From NCBI GenBank assembly GCA_937915865.1, contig CALGIG010000033.1:62001-126000 (forward strand): a stretch of DNA of 64,000 nt, read 5' to 3'. This document shows positions 54,908 through 64,000 of this stretch, piece after piece (position 1 is the first letter of the stretch; each line of letters begins with the position of its first letter). Position numbers and translations under genes: made by a program. The notes below the pieces were generated by a model. That model did not search any database. It was given only the letters and a program-made list of their open reading frames with translations, and was not told where the DNA came from. Source of the stretch: an uncultured Prolixibacteraceae bacterium. GTDB taxonomy: Bacteria > Bacteroidota > Bacteroidia > Bacteroidales > Prolixibacteraceae.

Positions 54908-55786
54908 TTATTTAAAAACCTTCTCTACATCAAAGCTTTTTATTTCGCTACTGCTCAAACATCTGTCAAATACTGCTAATCCACCAATCTGGCCAACAAA
55001 AAAATTACCCATGCCACTTTTAAGCAGAACAGCTCCTACGGTAAAATCTGATCCGTTGTCACCCATACCATCAGGGAAATAATAAGGATTTTTTGATTGC
55101 GTCAATCCATCAGGATAGCCTTCAAAGCCTTTTGTATGATCAATCAGTTCGGCATTACGCGGTTCAAACTCTCCGTTGAGGTACGACTTTATCCATTTCC
55201 CATCGTAGGTCATGGCGATATATTGCCATTTGTTTGGTTCCATAGTTTGCTCGCTGGCCGAATAATCTATTGAATAAGGAAATGGTGGGGTTGGTTTACC
55301 GGTATAGGATATATGTCCACAAACCTGATTAGCGCCATTGTAATAGGGTAATGAGACAAACAATCCATATTGACGTTTTCCGCCATCCAGGTATTCGTTC
55401 CACATTCCGCCAATAAATCCTGTATTTCCTTTCCATTTTACCCATGCCAATACAGTTATACCCTGATTTTTCCCTGAAATGTTTAATTCGGCAGTCTTTT
55501 TGTTTGGTAACGAAAGAAATGCCTGATTGCCAAATAGTGCTGAGTATCCTGATAAAGGGCCTTCATGAACTCTTTCGATTGTTCCATGATGCTCTTTCAG
55601 TGGAAAACCTCGTTTCCCATAAGCTTTTCGCGGATGCCCTTCTTTTTCTTTGAAATCCCACAGAGCAACCAACCCCTTGGTTTGCATTATTTTGTCGGTT
55701 AAACTTGCCGAGGGTTGGCTGAATGAAAAGTTGCTGAAAATGAGTAAAAAGAAAAGATAAGTTGCTTTTGGGCAGAGTAATTTCAT
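54908..55786 (-). CDS. Secreted LamG/concanavalin-like domain protein
   Basis: Protein of 292 residues with a signal peptide (residues 1-23, ending 'NFSFSQ'). The rest is one LamG-type jelly roll: 'KGLVALWDFKEKEGHPRKAYG', 'ITVLAWVKWKGNTGFIGGMWNEY', 'WQYIAMTYDGKWIKSYLNGE' and 'GQIGGLAVFDRCLSSSEIKS'. Such domains bind glycans. It is the last gene of the seven-gene operon, 10 bp after the aldolase gene, and could present an acidic glycan at the surface. Confidence 0.82.
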   Translation of the reverse strand: MKLLCPKATYLFFLLIFSNFSFSQPSASLTDKIMQTKGLVALWDFKEKEGHPRKAYGKRGFPLKEHHGTIERVHEGPLSGYSALFGNQAFLSLPNKKTAELNISGKNQGITVLAWVKWKGNTGFIGGMWNEYLDGGKRQYGLFVSLPYYNGANQVCGHISYTGKPTPPFPYSIDYSASEQTMEPNKWQYIAMTYDGKWIKSYLNGEFEPRNAELIDHTKGFEGYPDGLTQSKNPYYFPDGMGDNGSDFTVGAVLLKSGMGNFFVGQIGGLAVFDRCLSSSEIKSFDVEKVFK

Positions 55787-55796
55787 AGATGAGTTT

Positions 55797-56540
55797 TTAA
55801 AAATATCCTCCTTTTTGGGTAATTTCCTGGATGGTTTGTCCTTCTTTTACCCAGCTGAAGATTTTCTTTTCATTTTCTTTAATCTCTTCGGCCCTGATTA
55901 ATACTTCGTAGGCTATATTACGCGGAATTATTAAAACTCCGTCAATATCGCCCATAACAACATCTCCAGGCTTTATGGTTACATCTCCAATTTTTATTGG
56001 TATTTGATAATGTGTGATCAGGCAACGCCCCAGGCTTCCATTTGAAATTCGGTATTCATAAAATAAAGGAAAATCTGCACTAAGTATTTGATGCGTATCC
56101 CTTATCCCTCCGTCAATACAAGCAGCTTTCATTTTTTTACCTTTGGCGGTGGCAGTCATTACTCCTCCCCATAAAGTGGCTTTATCGTCGCGGCTGGTAT
56201 CCCAAACAACAAAATCATCTTCCTTCATTTCGTCGAGCATTTGGGTGCGGAATTCCATTTCTCCCTGTATCTTAACATTTGGCGCACTTTTTACAGTGAA
56301 TGCAAACCCGGCAATGGTGCGATATTCGCGCAGAGGTATTATTCTGGAGGGTAACGCTTGTTCCAGCAGGCAAAACTCACGCAAAACGTCGTTTACAGCT
56401 CCGGTATACAATTGCTCATACCGGCTTAGTATTTCTTTGTCGGATATAGGAAATGAAGTATTTGAAATTCCTTCTCTTTCTTCAATCAACCTTTCAAGGT
56501 TCATCATTCCAACTTCTTTTTTGTATTGATCGATACTCAT
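55797..56540 (-). CDS. RraA/HMG-aldolase family protein
   Basis: Protein of 247 residues. 'EILSRYEQLYTGAVNDVLRE', 'AGFAFTVKSAPNV', 'GGVMTATAKGKKMKAACIDGGIRDTHQI' and 'PGDVVMGDIDGVLIIPR' match the RraA-like fold whose enzymes include 4-hydroxy-4-methyl-2-oxoglutarate and related aldolases (R-D of GIRD and D of the next motif bind substrate and metal). In this operon it may cleave a 2-keto-3-deoxy or diketo sugar acid to pyruvate and an aldehyde; that is inference. Confidence 0.82.
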   Translation of the reverse strand: MSIDQYKKEVGMMNLERLIEEREGISNTSFPISDKEILSRYEQLYTGAVNDVLREFCLLEQALPSRIIPLREYRTIAGFAFTVKSAPNVKIQGEMEFRTQMLDEMKEDDFVVWDTSRDDKATLWGGVMTATAKGKKMKAACIDGGIRDTHQILSADFPLFYEYRISNGSLGRCLITHYQIPIKIGDVTIKPGDVVMGDIDGVLIIPRNIAYEVLIRAEEIKENEKKIFSWVKEGQTIQEITQKGGYF

Positions 56541-56583
56541 ATTTAATTATTTACGATTTTTATATTTATGATTTCTGTTTATT

Positions 56584-57357
56584 TCAGAAATTTAACCCCA
56601 TTCCTCCATCCACATAAATGTCCTGTCCGGTTATATACCTGCCGGCATCCGAACATAGGAGTAAAGTCGCAGGAGCACAATCGGAGGGTTCTCCGATAAA
56701 TCCAACCGGAATTTTTGCTTCAACATTCTTTTTGTACTGTTCATCCTTTAATACTTCTTCGTTTCTCCCGGTTTGGATGGCTCCCGGAGCCAGATTGTTG
56801 ATGGTAACTCCATAAGGCCCAAATTGAGGAGCGAGGCTTTTTACCATACTAACTTGTGCAACTTTCGAGGCTGCATAGGCAATCATCTGCTGGTGCGGCC
56901 TGACTTGCTGAACACTACCGATGGTAACGATACGACCCCATTGCTTTTTTTTCATCGTTGGATACAATTGCTGAATGAGGAAAAGCGAAGCCCGAAGGTT
57001 GGTGTTTATTTGCAATTCAAATTCTTCCGGTGTTACTTCGTTCCAGTGTTTCCTGAATTGAACTGAGGCATTAAGTACCAGAATATCAACTTCTATTTTG
57101 TTTTTGACTAAATATTCAGTAATATTTTTTGCCGAGTTGACTTCAGAAAGGTCGCATTGCAACAGGTGACATTCTACTCCCATCGCGGTAATTTCTTTCC
57201 AGGTTTCTTCGGCTAAAGCTTTGCCCGATCGGAAATTAACAACAACGTTGGCTCCATATTCGGCCAATGCCAGCGAAATGGCTTTTCCTATTCCCTGGCT
57301 TCCTCCGGTTACCAGCGCTGTTTTTCCTTTTAGATTGAATAAGTTTTTTATTTGCAT
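56584..57357 (-). CDS. SDR-family oxidoreductase
   Basis: Protein of 257 residues. Rossmann motif TGGSQGIG (residues 17-24), 'NASVQ' and the catalytic 'IGSVQQ ... YAASK' Ser-Tyr-Lys triad, 'GYITGQDIYVDGG'-like tail. Classical short-chain NAD(P) dehydrogenase. Likely oxidises a sugar or sugar-acid intermediate, for example a sugar to its lactone or a 2-keto-3-deoxy acid, together with the lactonase and dehydratase of the same operon. Confidence 0.88.
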   Translation of the reverse strand: MQIKNLFNLKGKTALVTGGSQGIGKAISLALAEYGANVVVNFRSGKALAEETWKEITAMGVECHLLQCDLSEVNSAKNITEYLVKNKIEVDILVLNASVQFRKHWNEVTPEEFELQINTNLRASLFLIQQLYPTMKKKQWGRIVTIGSVQQVRPHQQMIAYAASKVAQVSMVKSLAPQFGPYGVTINNLAPGAIQTGRNEEVLKDEQYKKNVEAKIPVGFIGEPSDCAPATLLLCSDAGRYITGQDIYVDGGMGLNF

Positions 57358-57365
57358 GGTTTGGT

Positions 57366-58187
57366 TTAGTGAAAAATTGGTAATCCATTCCTGAAGTCAG
57401 GATAAGAAATAATTTCGCCACGGTCGGCTTCAGTAACGACTAACCCCAGCTTCCCGGAAGGATCGAAAGCACAGCTGGTTGGTCGGGTTCCGGGGCAGGT
57501 GAGGGTGTTGGTTAGTTTCCCGTCGGTTGCATAAACATGGATGCAACTCTCGTTAAATATTGCGGTGAAAAGGTTTTCCTGAGCATCGAACGCCAGCCCG
57601 TCGGGTCCCCAGGGACCATTCCCGGCTCTTGCAAAAGGTCGCTCGTTTCGAAGTTCCAGTTTTTCGGCATCCCACTCGCCAATCCACAATTGCTGGCGGT
57701 AAGTTTCAGCAAAAATCAAGGTTTTTGCATCAGCCCTGAATGCCAGTCCGTTGGTGAAATATTTGCTTTTCGAAATAACTTTTGCACGGTCGTTGTTTTT
57801 GGGCAGGACGCATAGGGTTGATACCGGTTCTTCACGTCCGTCGGCATGATCGGAGAACAAGAGATTTCCGGCACAGTCGAAAATCAGGTCGTTGGGACGA
57901 ACCAGGTGGTTACCTTCTGCTGTTTGGTCGCAAATGGTCGTAAAAGTTTTCTCTGAAGGGTTGAATGTTCTGATTTCGCCCCGGCCACTGTCGCAAAACC
58001 ATATCAGGCCGTTACGGTCAATCATGGCGCCATTGGGGGTGCCATCCACATCGAAACGATCCAGTTTGGTTCCATTCCAACGTGAGAGGTTTCCGCCTTT
58101 GATCTCGACAAACCAAAGATTGCCGTCGAAATCAAAGACAGGCCCTTCCGGAAAATTCAATCCTGATATGATGGTGTTGATTTCCAT
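57366..58187 (-). CDS. SMP-30/gluconolactonase family lactonase
   Basis: Protein of 273 residues from the ATG at 58187, 8 bp after the upstream stop; the longer frame would overlap it. Six-bladed propeller with 'LNFPEGPVF' (metal-binding Glu), 'VRPNDLIFD' (metal Asn) and 'GPDGLAFDAQENL' (Asp). These enzymes hydrolyse sugar lactones. Here it should open the lactone made by a sugar dehydrogenase before the dehydratase step. Confidence 0.9.
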   Translation of the reverse strand: MEINTIISGLNFPEGPVFDFDGNLWFVEIKGGNLSRWNGTKLDRFDVDGTPNGAMIDRNGLIWFCDSGRGEIRTFNPSEKTFTTICDQTAEGNHLVRPNDLIFDCAGNLLFSDHADGREEPVSTLCVLPKNNDRAKVISKSKYFTNGLAFRADAKTLIFAETYRQQLWIGEWDAEKLELRNERPFARAGNGPWGPDGLAFDAQENLFTAIFNESCIHVYATDGKLTNTLTCPGTRPTSCAFDPSGKLGLVVTEADRGEIISYPDFRNGLPIFH

Positions 58188-58195
58188 TTGACAGA

Positions 58196-59386
58196 TTAGA
58201 TTCCTCCTACTTTGGGATACCAATTGGGTTGATATGGATCCTGGTGGAAACGAGCGTAGTAGTCGCCTTTTTCTTCGAAATAGCGTTCGTATTTCTGCAT
58301 TTTTTCTTCATCGAGTTCCACACCCAATCCTGGACCTTCAGGAACTTTAATAGCTCCGTCCACATATTGCATTTTTCCTCCGGCAATGATATCGTCTTCG
58401 AGGTAATGATAATGAGCATCGCCAGGCATGGTCATCGTTGGGATTGTCGATGCAGTGTGGATCATTGCTGCCAGCTCAATTCCAAATTCGGCGCCCGAAT
58501 GCATGGAAACACCAAGATTGAATGTTTGGCAAACGGCAGCAAGATCTTTCACTCCCCTTGGGCCTTCCCAATAATGTAAATCGGTAAGAATTATATCGAT
58601 GCTGTTCATGTGGATGGCCGGTCCCAAATCATCAAATTTATTCGGATACATATTGGTTGCCAGGGGAATGCGAACTTGTTCTTTTACACGGCGCATTCCT
58701 TCCAATCCCCACGACGGATCTTCGAAGTATTGTATCTCAATATCTTCCAATCTTCGTCCGGCTTTTACTGCGGTTGCGACCGACCATACTCCGTTCGGAT
58801 CGATACGTAGTCCAAACTCCTTTCCTAATCGTTCGCGGCAAAGTTGTAGTACCCTAACTTCCTCCATTGGATCCATAACCCCGGCTTTCAGTTTCATGGC
58901 AGTAACCCCGAGTGTTTCTTTCAGTTCAACACATAAATCGACCATGTCTTCGGCGCAGGTATCGTGTCCGCCGCCCGGACGGTCGTATCTCCAGAATAAA
59001 TAGGCAATCATAGGTACTGCATCCTGAAGTTTTCCTCCAATCAGCTTGTTCATGGGAACATTGCAGGCTTTACCCATAATGTCGAGACATGCAATTTCAA
59101 TGGCTCCGTAAAGGCGCGAATTGGACAAATAGTAAATGCTTCGCAGTACTTTTAATTTAATGGCTTCCAGATCAAATGGATCCATCCCAATAATTCTGGG
59201 TTTTAATTTTAGCAGTGCACCGCGTTGGTCACCTCCGCCAACTTCACCTAATCCAACAATTCCTTCGTCAGTGATCAATTCAAGTATAGTCCTCATTAAA
59301 TAACCGGGATGTACTCCGGTGTTATGTCTCAACATGGCATTCATTGGTATGGCCACTGTACGGACACGCATATCAATTATCTTCAT
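58196..59386 (-). CDS. Enolase-superfamily sugar-acid dehydratase (glucarate dehydratase-like)
   Basis: Protein of 396 residues. N-terminal capping domain 'GVHPGYLMRTILELITDEGIVGLGEVGGG'; barrel with the K-x-K base 'AMKLKAG', metal ligands in 'RIDPNGVW', 'YFEDPSW' and 'LATNMYPNKF', and the general base His in 'VSMHSGAEFGIELA'. The T-N-M and H-S-G-x-E pattern resembles glucarate/galactarate-type dehydratases. It should convert an aldonate or aldarate to a 2-keto-3-deoxy acid. Exact substrate is not clear. Confidence 0.88.
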   Translation of the reverse strand: MKIIDMRVRTVAIPMNAMLRHNTGVHPGYLMRTILELITDEGIVGLGEVGGGDQRGALLKLKPRIIGMDPFDLEAIKLKVLRSIYYLSNSRLYGAIEIACLDIMGKACNVPMNKLIGGKLQDAVPMIAYLFWRYDRPGGGHDTCAEDMVDLCVELKETLGVTAMKLKAGVMDPMEEVRVLQLCRERLGKEFGLRIDPNGVWSVATAVKAGRRLEDIEIQYFEDPSWGLEGMRRVKEQVRIPLATNMYPNKFDDLGPAIHMNSIDIILTDLHYWEGPRGVKDLAAVCQTFNLGVSMHSGAEFGIELAAMIHTASTIPTMTMPGDAHYHYLEDDIIAGGKMQYVDGAIKVPEGPGLGVELDEEKMQKYERYFEEKGDYYARFHQDPYQPNWYPKVGGI

Positions 59387-59397
59387 TTTGTAAATAT

Positions 59398-60150
59398 TTA
59401 AGATTCAGTGTTTTTTTCGTTTAGTTTATTATTAATTGTTTCTGATGCGTTTTTTAATTCGTCGAGTACACGTTCTTGCATCGAGCTTGTATACCTTGTT
59501 TCGGGTAAATAAATACCCAAACTGGCAATAATCTTCCCGTTTTTGAATATAGGAAATGCTACACCAACAATATGATTTTTAGATATTTGTGTGGCCATTT
59601 GTTTTTTTCGGATACGGGCAAGTTCCAGCAGTAAATCTTCTTCATCCTCAATTCCTGTCCATATTTCAGATGAGGGTAAACCATATTTCCGGATGAATTC
59701 TTTTTGTTCTTTTTCTTCCATACAAGCCAGGATCATTCTTCCGGTTGAAGTCAGATAGGCATCTTTTTCTTTTTTATTTATTACCTGTAGCTCGTGTGTA
59801 CTTTTTATTTCGTGAAGTAAAATACGGGTATTATCTTTCAATACCGATAAAATACAGCCTTCGTTTAACGATAAAGAGAGTTTGTTCATGGGCTCCATAG
59901 AGGCTTCCAGAAGTTCTTGTTTATGTGAATAATTCCCAGTAAGTAAGTAGGCCATTGAACCAAGACGATAGCCTGTTTTTCGGCCCTCTTGCTCCACATA
60001 TCCCCTGGCAACAAGTGTTTTGATTATGTTGGCACATGTGGCATTATTCAGTTTTAACTGACTGGAGATTTCACTAAGGGTGAATAACCTGGAACGATCT
60101 GATGCTATCAGTTCAAGGATGTCTAATGCTCTGTGAATTACTTGGATCAT
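59398..60150 (-). CDS. IclR-family transcriptional regulator
   Basis: Protein of 250 residues. N-terminal winged helix (residues 1-60, 'ALDILELIASDRSRLFTLSEISSQLKLNNATCANIIKTLVARGYVE') and C-terminal effector domain (residues 80-245, 'SLSLNEGCILSVLK', 'YLTSTGRMILACM', 'VGVAFPIFKNGKIIASLGIYLP'). It lies inside the operon, 12 bp after the transporter stop and 11 bp before the dehydratase start, so it likely controls the operon, and perhaps the divergent susC, in response to a sugar acid. Confidence 0.92.
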   Translation of the reverse strand: MIQVIHRALDILELIASDRSRLFTLSEISSQLKLNNATCANIIKTLVARGYVEQEGRKTGYRLGSMAYLLTGNYSHKQELLEASMEPMNKLSLSLNEGCILSVLKDNTRILLHEIKSTHELQVINKKEKDAYLTSTGRMILACMEEKEQKEFIRKYGLPSSEIWTGIEDEEDLLLELARIRKKQMATQISKNHIVGVAFPIFKNGKIIASLGIYLPETRYTSSMQERVLDELKNASETINNKLNEKNTES

Positions 60151-60162
60151 AATTATAAAGTT

Positions 60163-61395
60163 TTATTCAATTATATCTTTTCTGTAGAAGAAGCGAACTG
60201 CCAAAAAAATTGAGGCGGCCGATAGCAGATAAACAACCGATAGCGCCGACAGTCCCCAATCCAGCCCGAGCAACGGTTTAATTTTACCCAATATGTATGG
60301 AGCTGAAGCTCCGGTTACAAATGCAAACATAAGCATTAACCCAGTAGCAGTTGACCGTACTTTAGGCTCTATTACGTCGTATAAAGCTGCAAATATATTT
60401 GAATCGTAGATTCCTCTGAATAAGCCAAATAATGCAAGTGTCAGGTAAATTGGCAGAGGTGCATTGAAAATACCAAGCAGAAAGATAAACGGAGCTCCGA
60501 GTAAAAGGCCGGTTCCCTGCACCAGCCCTCTCATGCCAACCACCTTTTTGCTGTAACGATCGGCAAATGATGCACCGATGAGTACCCCGAAAAAAGCAGC
60601 CATATAATGGTAGAATGTAGCATCGAAACCACTACGGGCCAGTGTGAACCCGAATTTTTCATGCAGATAGGTTGGCATCCAGGTCATAAATCCAACATTT
60701 ACGAAAACCATCCCGGCAAAAGCAATAGTTAGTAATAAGGCTGTTGGTTTTTTGAAGAAAATAAGCAATGCATCTTTTATTGAAACCTGTGCTGTACTTT
60801 CTTTTTTTACTGGATGTGAATCTTTAAGCCGGGCTGCTATTATTATCGATAGAATAACTCCAATGGCTCCAAATGCAAAAAAGGCCACGCGCCACCCAAA
60901 TTGGTCGGCAATCCAACCGGTAAGGTAGCCACTTATTATTATACCGGCATACAATGCAGTTTGGTGAATCGACATGGCTACAGCACGGGTTTTGTCGTGA
61001 TGTTCGCTAATTAGTGCATTGGCCGAAGGCGAGTAAAATGCTTCGCCGCCTCCTGTAGCTACACTTTGCAGAAAAATAAGGTGAATAAGCATGGTTGATG
61101 TTCCTGAAAAGAAAGTTGATGTACTCCAGATCAATAGGCTTAACATTAGTACATATTTTTTATTGGCTCGGTCGCCAATAAACCCAGCTACCGGAACCAA
61201 AATGCCATAAACTAATATTAATACAGAAGCAACTATTCCCATATCAGCGTCGGCCAGATGAAGATCGGCCCGAACTGCCGGAAGTACAACATTAAATATT
61301 TGCCTGTCGGCCTGGTTAAAGAAAAATGCCAACCAGAGCAAGACAATTAGTTCCCATTTATATTGGATAGTTTTTATAGTAGGCCAAAGTTTCAT
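60163..61395 (-). CDS. MFS transporter
   Basis: Protein of 410 residues with about twelve membrane helices. The motif-A-like loop 'GFIGDRANKK' lies between helices 2 and 3, and a positive 'GASFADRYSKKVVG' repeats it in the second half. Position at the head of a sugar-acid catabolic operon suggests a sugar or sugar-acid importer of the anion:cation symporter or Spinster-like type. Substrate is inferred. Confidence 0.9.
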   Translation of the reverse strand: MKLWPTIKTIQYKWELIVLLWLAFFFNQADRQIFNVVLPAVRADLHLADADMGIVASVLILVYGILVPVAGFIGDRANKKYVLMLSLLIWSTSTFFSGTSTMLIHLIFLQSVATGGGEAFYSPSANALISEHHDKTRAVAMSIHQTALYAGIIISGYLTGWIADQFGWRVAFFAFGAIGVILSIIIAARLKDSHPVKKESTAQVSIKDALLIFFKKPTALLLTIAFAGMVFVNVGFMTWMPTYLHEKFGFTLARSGFDATFYHYMAAFFGVLIGASFADRYSKKVVGMRGLVQGTGLLLGAPFIFLLGIFNAPLPIYLTLALFGLFRGIYDSNIFAALYDVIEPKVRSTATGLMLMFAFVTGASAPYILGKIKPLLGLDWGLSALSVVYLLSAASIFLAVRFFYRKDIIE

Positions 61396-61680
61396 TTATT
61401 AAACTTTACAATGTTTTTATAATGCAAATGTAAATTTGATAATGTAAAAAAACAACACCAAAATGAATTTTTATATTCTTTAAACTATCTTTTTGAAAAA
61501 AAATAATTTATCGATATGATTTAGATAAACATTAAACATCAGTAAAACAAGAATATATGTGATTATTCAAACATTTAATATTTTATAATATAAAATAATG
61601 TTGTATAGCATTTTATAATGGTATTGTTACTGTAATTGTTTTCATTTTATTTTGTAATGCCAAACCTAAAAAATAGCTTT
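61396..61680. promoter_or_regulatory. Divergent promoter region with AT-rich near-palindrome
   Basis: 285 bp between the MFS operon and the second susC. tattttataatataaaata (61579-61597) is a near-perfect palindrome and cattttataatg recurs just downstream. This could be an operator for the IclR regulator. No clear TAnnTTTG box was found, so promoters are not placed. Confidence 0.35.
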
Positions 61681-64000
61681 ATGAAAAAATGGTTAAGAAA
61701 AATTACATTTATCCAACTGATGTTCTTTTTATCAGTTTGGTTTGTAAATGCACAAGAGACTACTCTTTCCGGGATAGTTTCTTCTAAGGATGGGAGTCCC
61801 ATTCCTGGAGTTTCTATTATAGTTAAAGGAACAACAATAGGAACATTAAGTGATTCAAATGGTCACTTTTCGTTAAAATCGCCTACCGGAGCAAAAACAA
61901 TTGTTTTCAGTTTTGTTGGAATGAAGACTCAGGAACAATCTATTACAAAATCAGCAAATTATAATGTAATATTGGAAGAGGATACTTATAATTTGGAAGA
62001 GGTGGTTGCTGTTGGTTACGGATCGGTCAGGAAAAGTGATTTGACAGGTTCGGTTACTTCAGTAAAAAACAATGCTGTAACAGCCGTTGCTTCATCGAAT
62101 GTTATGCAGTCGCTAAGTGGTAGGGCCGCTGGTGTCCAGGTAAAACAAAATACAGGTGCTCCTGGCGCTACGATAAGTGTGCGGATAAGGGGAACAAACT
62201 CTATCCAGGGGAGTAATGAACCTTTGTATGTTATCGATGGATTTCCGAGTAGCATTAACTCGTTGAACAACTCTGAAATTGCCAGTATCGAAATTTTGAA
62301 AGATGCTTCGGCAACCGCTATTTATGGTTCACGTGGCGCTAATGGCGTTGTTTTAATTACGACTAAGCGCGGAGAATCTGGAACTACCCATGTTGATTTT
62401 GAATCGAGTTTTGGAATACAGTCGCTTCGAAAAAAACTCGATCTAATGAATTCGTCTGAATATGCAAACTTTTATAATCTGCAGCAGAAAAATGATGGAG
62501 GATCGGCGTACTTTACCGATTCTCAAATACAAAGCATGGGGAGCGGTTTTGATTGGCAGGATTATTGTTTCAGAAGCGCTCCTTTATTTCAAAATTCATT
62601 ATCGATAAGTGGTGGCAATGCAAAAACTCAATTTGCTGTTTCAGGAAGTGTATTTAATCAGCAGGGGATAATTGAGAACAGTAATTACGACAGATATTCA
62701 CTAGTTTCCAATTTAAAACACGAAATAAGCAAAATCTTTGCAATTGAATATGGCGTTAAGCTTACTAAAAACTCAACAAACCGCCAGAATTCAAGTGGAG
62801 GAAACAGGGGCGGATCATTATTAGCTGCGATCATTTCTTCGCCCCCTACACTTACTCCGTATAACGACGATGGTAGTTATCGAAATCTGATGACAGCTTA
62901 TCCGTTTATTTCCAACGCAATTTATAACCCATTAAATTATATTAAGGAAACTGAGGATGGCGCTGTTGCCAATATTGTACAGGCCAATGCTGCAGTTTTA
63001 TTTAAACCAATTGATGGGCTAACTATAAAGATATTTGGAGGAATAGAGAATAATGATAGTCGTTCTGATTATTATCAGTCACTTAAATTCCTTAATTCCC
63101 AAGGGTATGCGAGTGTATCAACTTCTCAATATACCGGATTGCTGAACGAGAATACAATTAGTTACGTGAAAACAATAAACCAGAAACATAATATATCAGC
63201 TTTGGCTGGTTTCACATACGAAAGTGGTGTTTCCAAGGGTTTGTCGGGTAGCGGAACTGGTTATCTGAGCGATTTGACAGCAACCTCCAATCTATCGGCA
63301 GCCAATACTCCTGGAGTACCTAGTACTTATTATTCCAAATCGGTAATTATGTCGTATTTAGGACGTATTAATTATACATTCGACAATAAGTATTTGTTCA
63401 CCGCAAGTATTCGTGCCGATGGGTCTTCAAAATACAGTGATGGCCAAAAGTGGGGTTATTTCCCTTCGGGTGCAATAGCTTGGAGAGTTAAGAATGAGTC
63501 TTTTATGGAAAGTTTACCATTTATTTCTGACCTGAAATTAAGAGCAAGCTGGGGGCTAACCGGTAGCCAGGCTATTGATGCTTATGCTACACTAAATCAG
63601 TTAAGTTCGGGTAAGTCGGTTTTTGGGAAAACCCAATACAATACTTTTGCCCCGGGTACATCTCTTCCTGGCAACTTAAAATGGGAAACTACCGAACAAA
63701 CTGATATGGGTATGGACATAGCTTTCCTGGATGGTCGGATCAGATTAACGGCTGATGCTTATATCAAGGATACAAGAGATTTGCTAAATACTGTGCAAAT
63801 GCCTACTTCAACAGGCTATTCACAAACAATCAAGAATATTGGACAGATTAGAAACAAAGGGCTTGAATTTTCAGTTGAAGCCAATGTTCTCAGTGGAAAA
63901 TTTAAATGGGATGTTGGTGGAAATATTGCCTTCAACCGGTCGAAGGTTATAAAACTATATAATGGGCAGGATATCTTAAGTGGTGGTGTTAGTGTTGTTT
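61681..64000 (+). CDS. SusC-like TonB-dependent transporter (partial, continues past window)
   Basis: The frame starts at ATG 61681 (MKKWLRKITFIQLMFFLS) and is open to the window end, 773 codons. Signal peptide ends 'VNAQET'; then a carboxypeptidase-regulatory beta domain ('GIVSSKDGSPIPGVSIIVKGTT'), plug with 'VVAVGYGSVRKSDLTGSV', 'PLYVIDGFP' and 'ATAIYGSRGANGVVLITTK', and barrel repeats. Unlike the first SusC it lacks an STN domain, so it is not FecR-coupled. It is divergent from the MFS/IclR operon and likely followed by a susD. Confidence 0.93.
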   Translation, partial: MKKWLRKITFIQLMFFLSVWFVNAQETTLSGIVSSKDGSPIPGVSIIVKGTTIGTLSDSNGHFSLKSPTGAKTIVFSFVGMKTQEQSITKSANYNVILEEDTYNLEEVVAVGYGSVRKSDLTGSVTSVKNNAVTAVASSNVMQSLSGRAAGVQVKQNTGAPGATISVRIRGTNSIQGSNEPLYVIDGFPSSINSLNNSEIASIEILKDASATAIYGSRGANGVVLITTKRGESGTTHVDFESSFGIQSLRKKLDLMNSSEYANFYNLQQKNDGGSAYFTDSQIQSMGSGFDWQDYCFRSAPLFQNSLSISGGNAKTQFAVSGSVFNQQGIIENSNYDRYSLVSNLKHEISKIFAIEYGVKLTKNSTNRQNSSGGNRGGSLLAAIISSPPTLTPYNDDGSYRNLMTAYPFISNAIYNPLNYIKETEDGAVANIVQANAAVLFKPIDGLTIKIFGGIENNDSRSDYYQSLKFLNSQGYASVSTSQYTGLLNENTISYVKTINQKHNISALAGFTYESGVSKGLSGSGTGYLSDLTATSNLSAANTPGVPSTYYSKSVIMSYLGRINYTFDNKYLFTASIRADGSSKYSDGQKWGYFPSGAIAWRVKNESFMESLPFISDLKLRASWGLTGSQAIDAYATLNQLSSGKSVFGKTQYNTFAPGTSLPGNLKWETTEQTDMGMDIAFLDGRIRLTADAYIKDTRDLLNTVQMPTSTGYSQTIKNIGQIRNKGLEFSVEANVLSGKFKWDVGGNIAFNRSKVIKLYNGQDILSGGVSVV

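Overview
The window looks like a Bacteroidota chromosome, probably Bacteroidales/Marinilabiliales-like. The evidence is a Bacteroides-type tra gene order, SusC/SusD pairs, FecI/FecR regulators, TAnnTTTG promoter boxes and the absence of strong Shine-Dalgarno sites. No rRNA, complete tRNA, CRISPR array or insertion sequence was seen. The species cannot be named from the sequence.

Positions 1 to about 37.2 kb are the right part of an integrative conjugative element. Its left end is outside the window. First comes a transfer module (1-9.4 kb): the end of the VirB4-type ATPase TraG, two secreted proteins, TraJ, TraK, a small membrane protein, TraM, TraN, a VirD4-type coupling ATPase, a PH-domain membrane protein and a DUF3945/DUF4099-type protein. 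A seven-PAS sensor kinase follows on the other strand, then a candidate oriT and the mobilisation pair (accessory protein plus relaxase, 13.8-15.3 kb).

The AT-rich cargo (15.3-26.8 kb) is the most unusual part. Six genes lie tightly packed on the minus strand. They are a His-Xaa-Ser (Hxs) peptide-modification set (hxsA, hxsD, hxsB, hxsC), then an SGNH-esterase/TolB-propeller fusion and an MBOAT O-acyltransferase. Next to them are a secreted nuclease and a carbamoyltransferase/SxtK-like/SxtJ-like trio. A TIR-domain protein stands on the other side.

From 26.9 to 30.7 kb the conjugative backbone resumes as cassettes. Three copies of a roughly 250-300 bp structured leader each precede an accessory gene (DUF6573-like, ArdC, coiled-coil protein), and each cassette ends in an intrinsic terminator. 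A Gabija pair (gajA/gajB) and an AbiE pair follow. The element appears to end in a scar near 36.7-37.75 kb: a broken DUF6088-type gene, a 3' tRNA fragment and a decayed tyrosine integrase.

The rest is carbohydrate metabolism. A polysaccharide utilisation locus (37.8-54.5 kb, + strand) has an ECF sigma/anti-sigma pair, SusC with an STN domain, SusD, GH29 alpha-L-fucosidase, a beta-helix protein, GH36, GH2 and GH31. A seven-gene minus-strand operon (61.4-54.9 kb) encodes an MFS carrier, an IclR regulator, a sugar-acid dehydratase, an SMP-30 lactonase, an SDR dehydrogenase, an RraA-type aldolase and a LamG protein. This set could oxidise a sugar such as the fucose released by the PUL. A second SusC gene starts at 61,681 and runs off the window.
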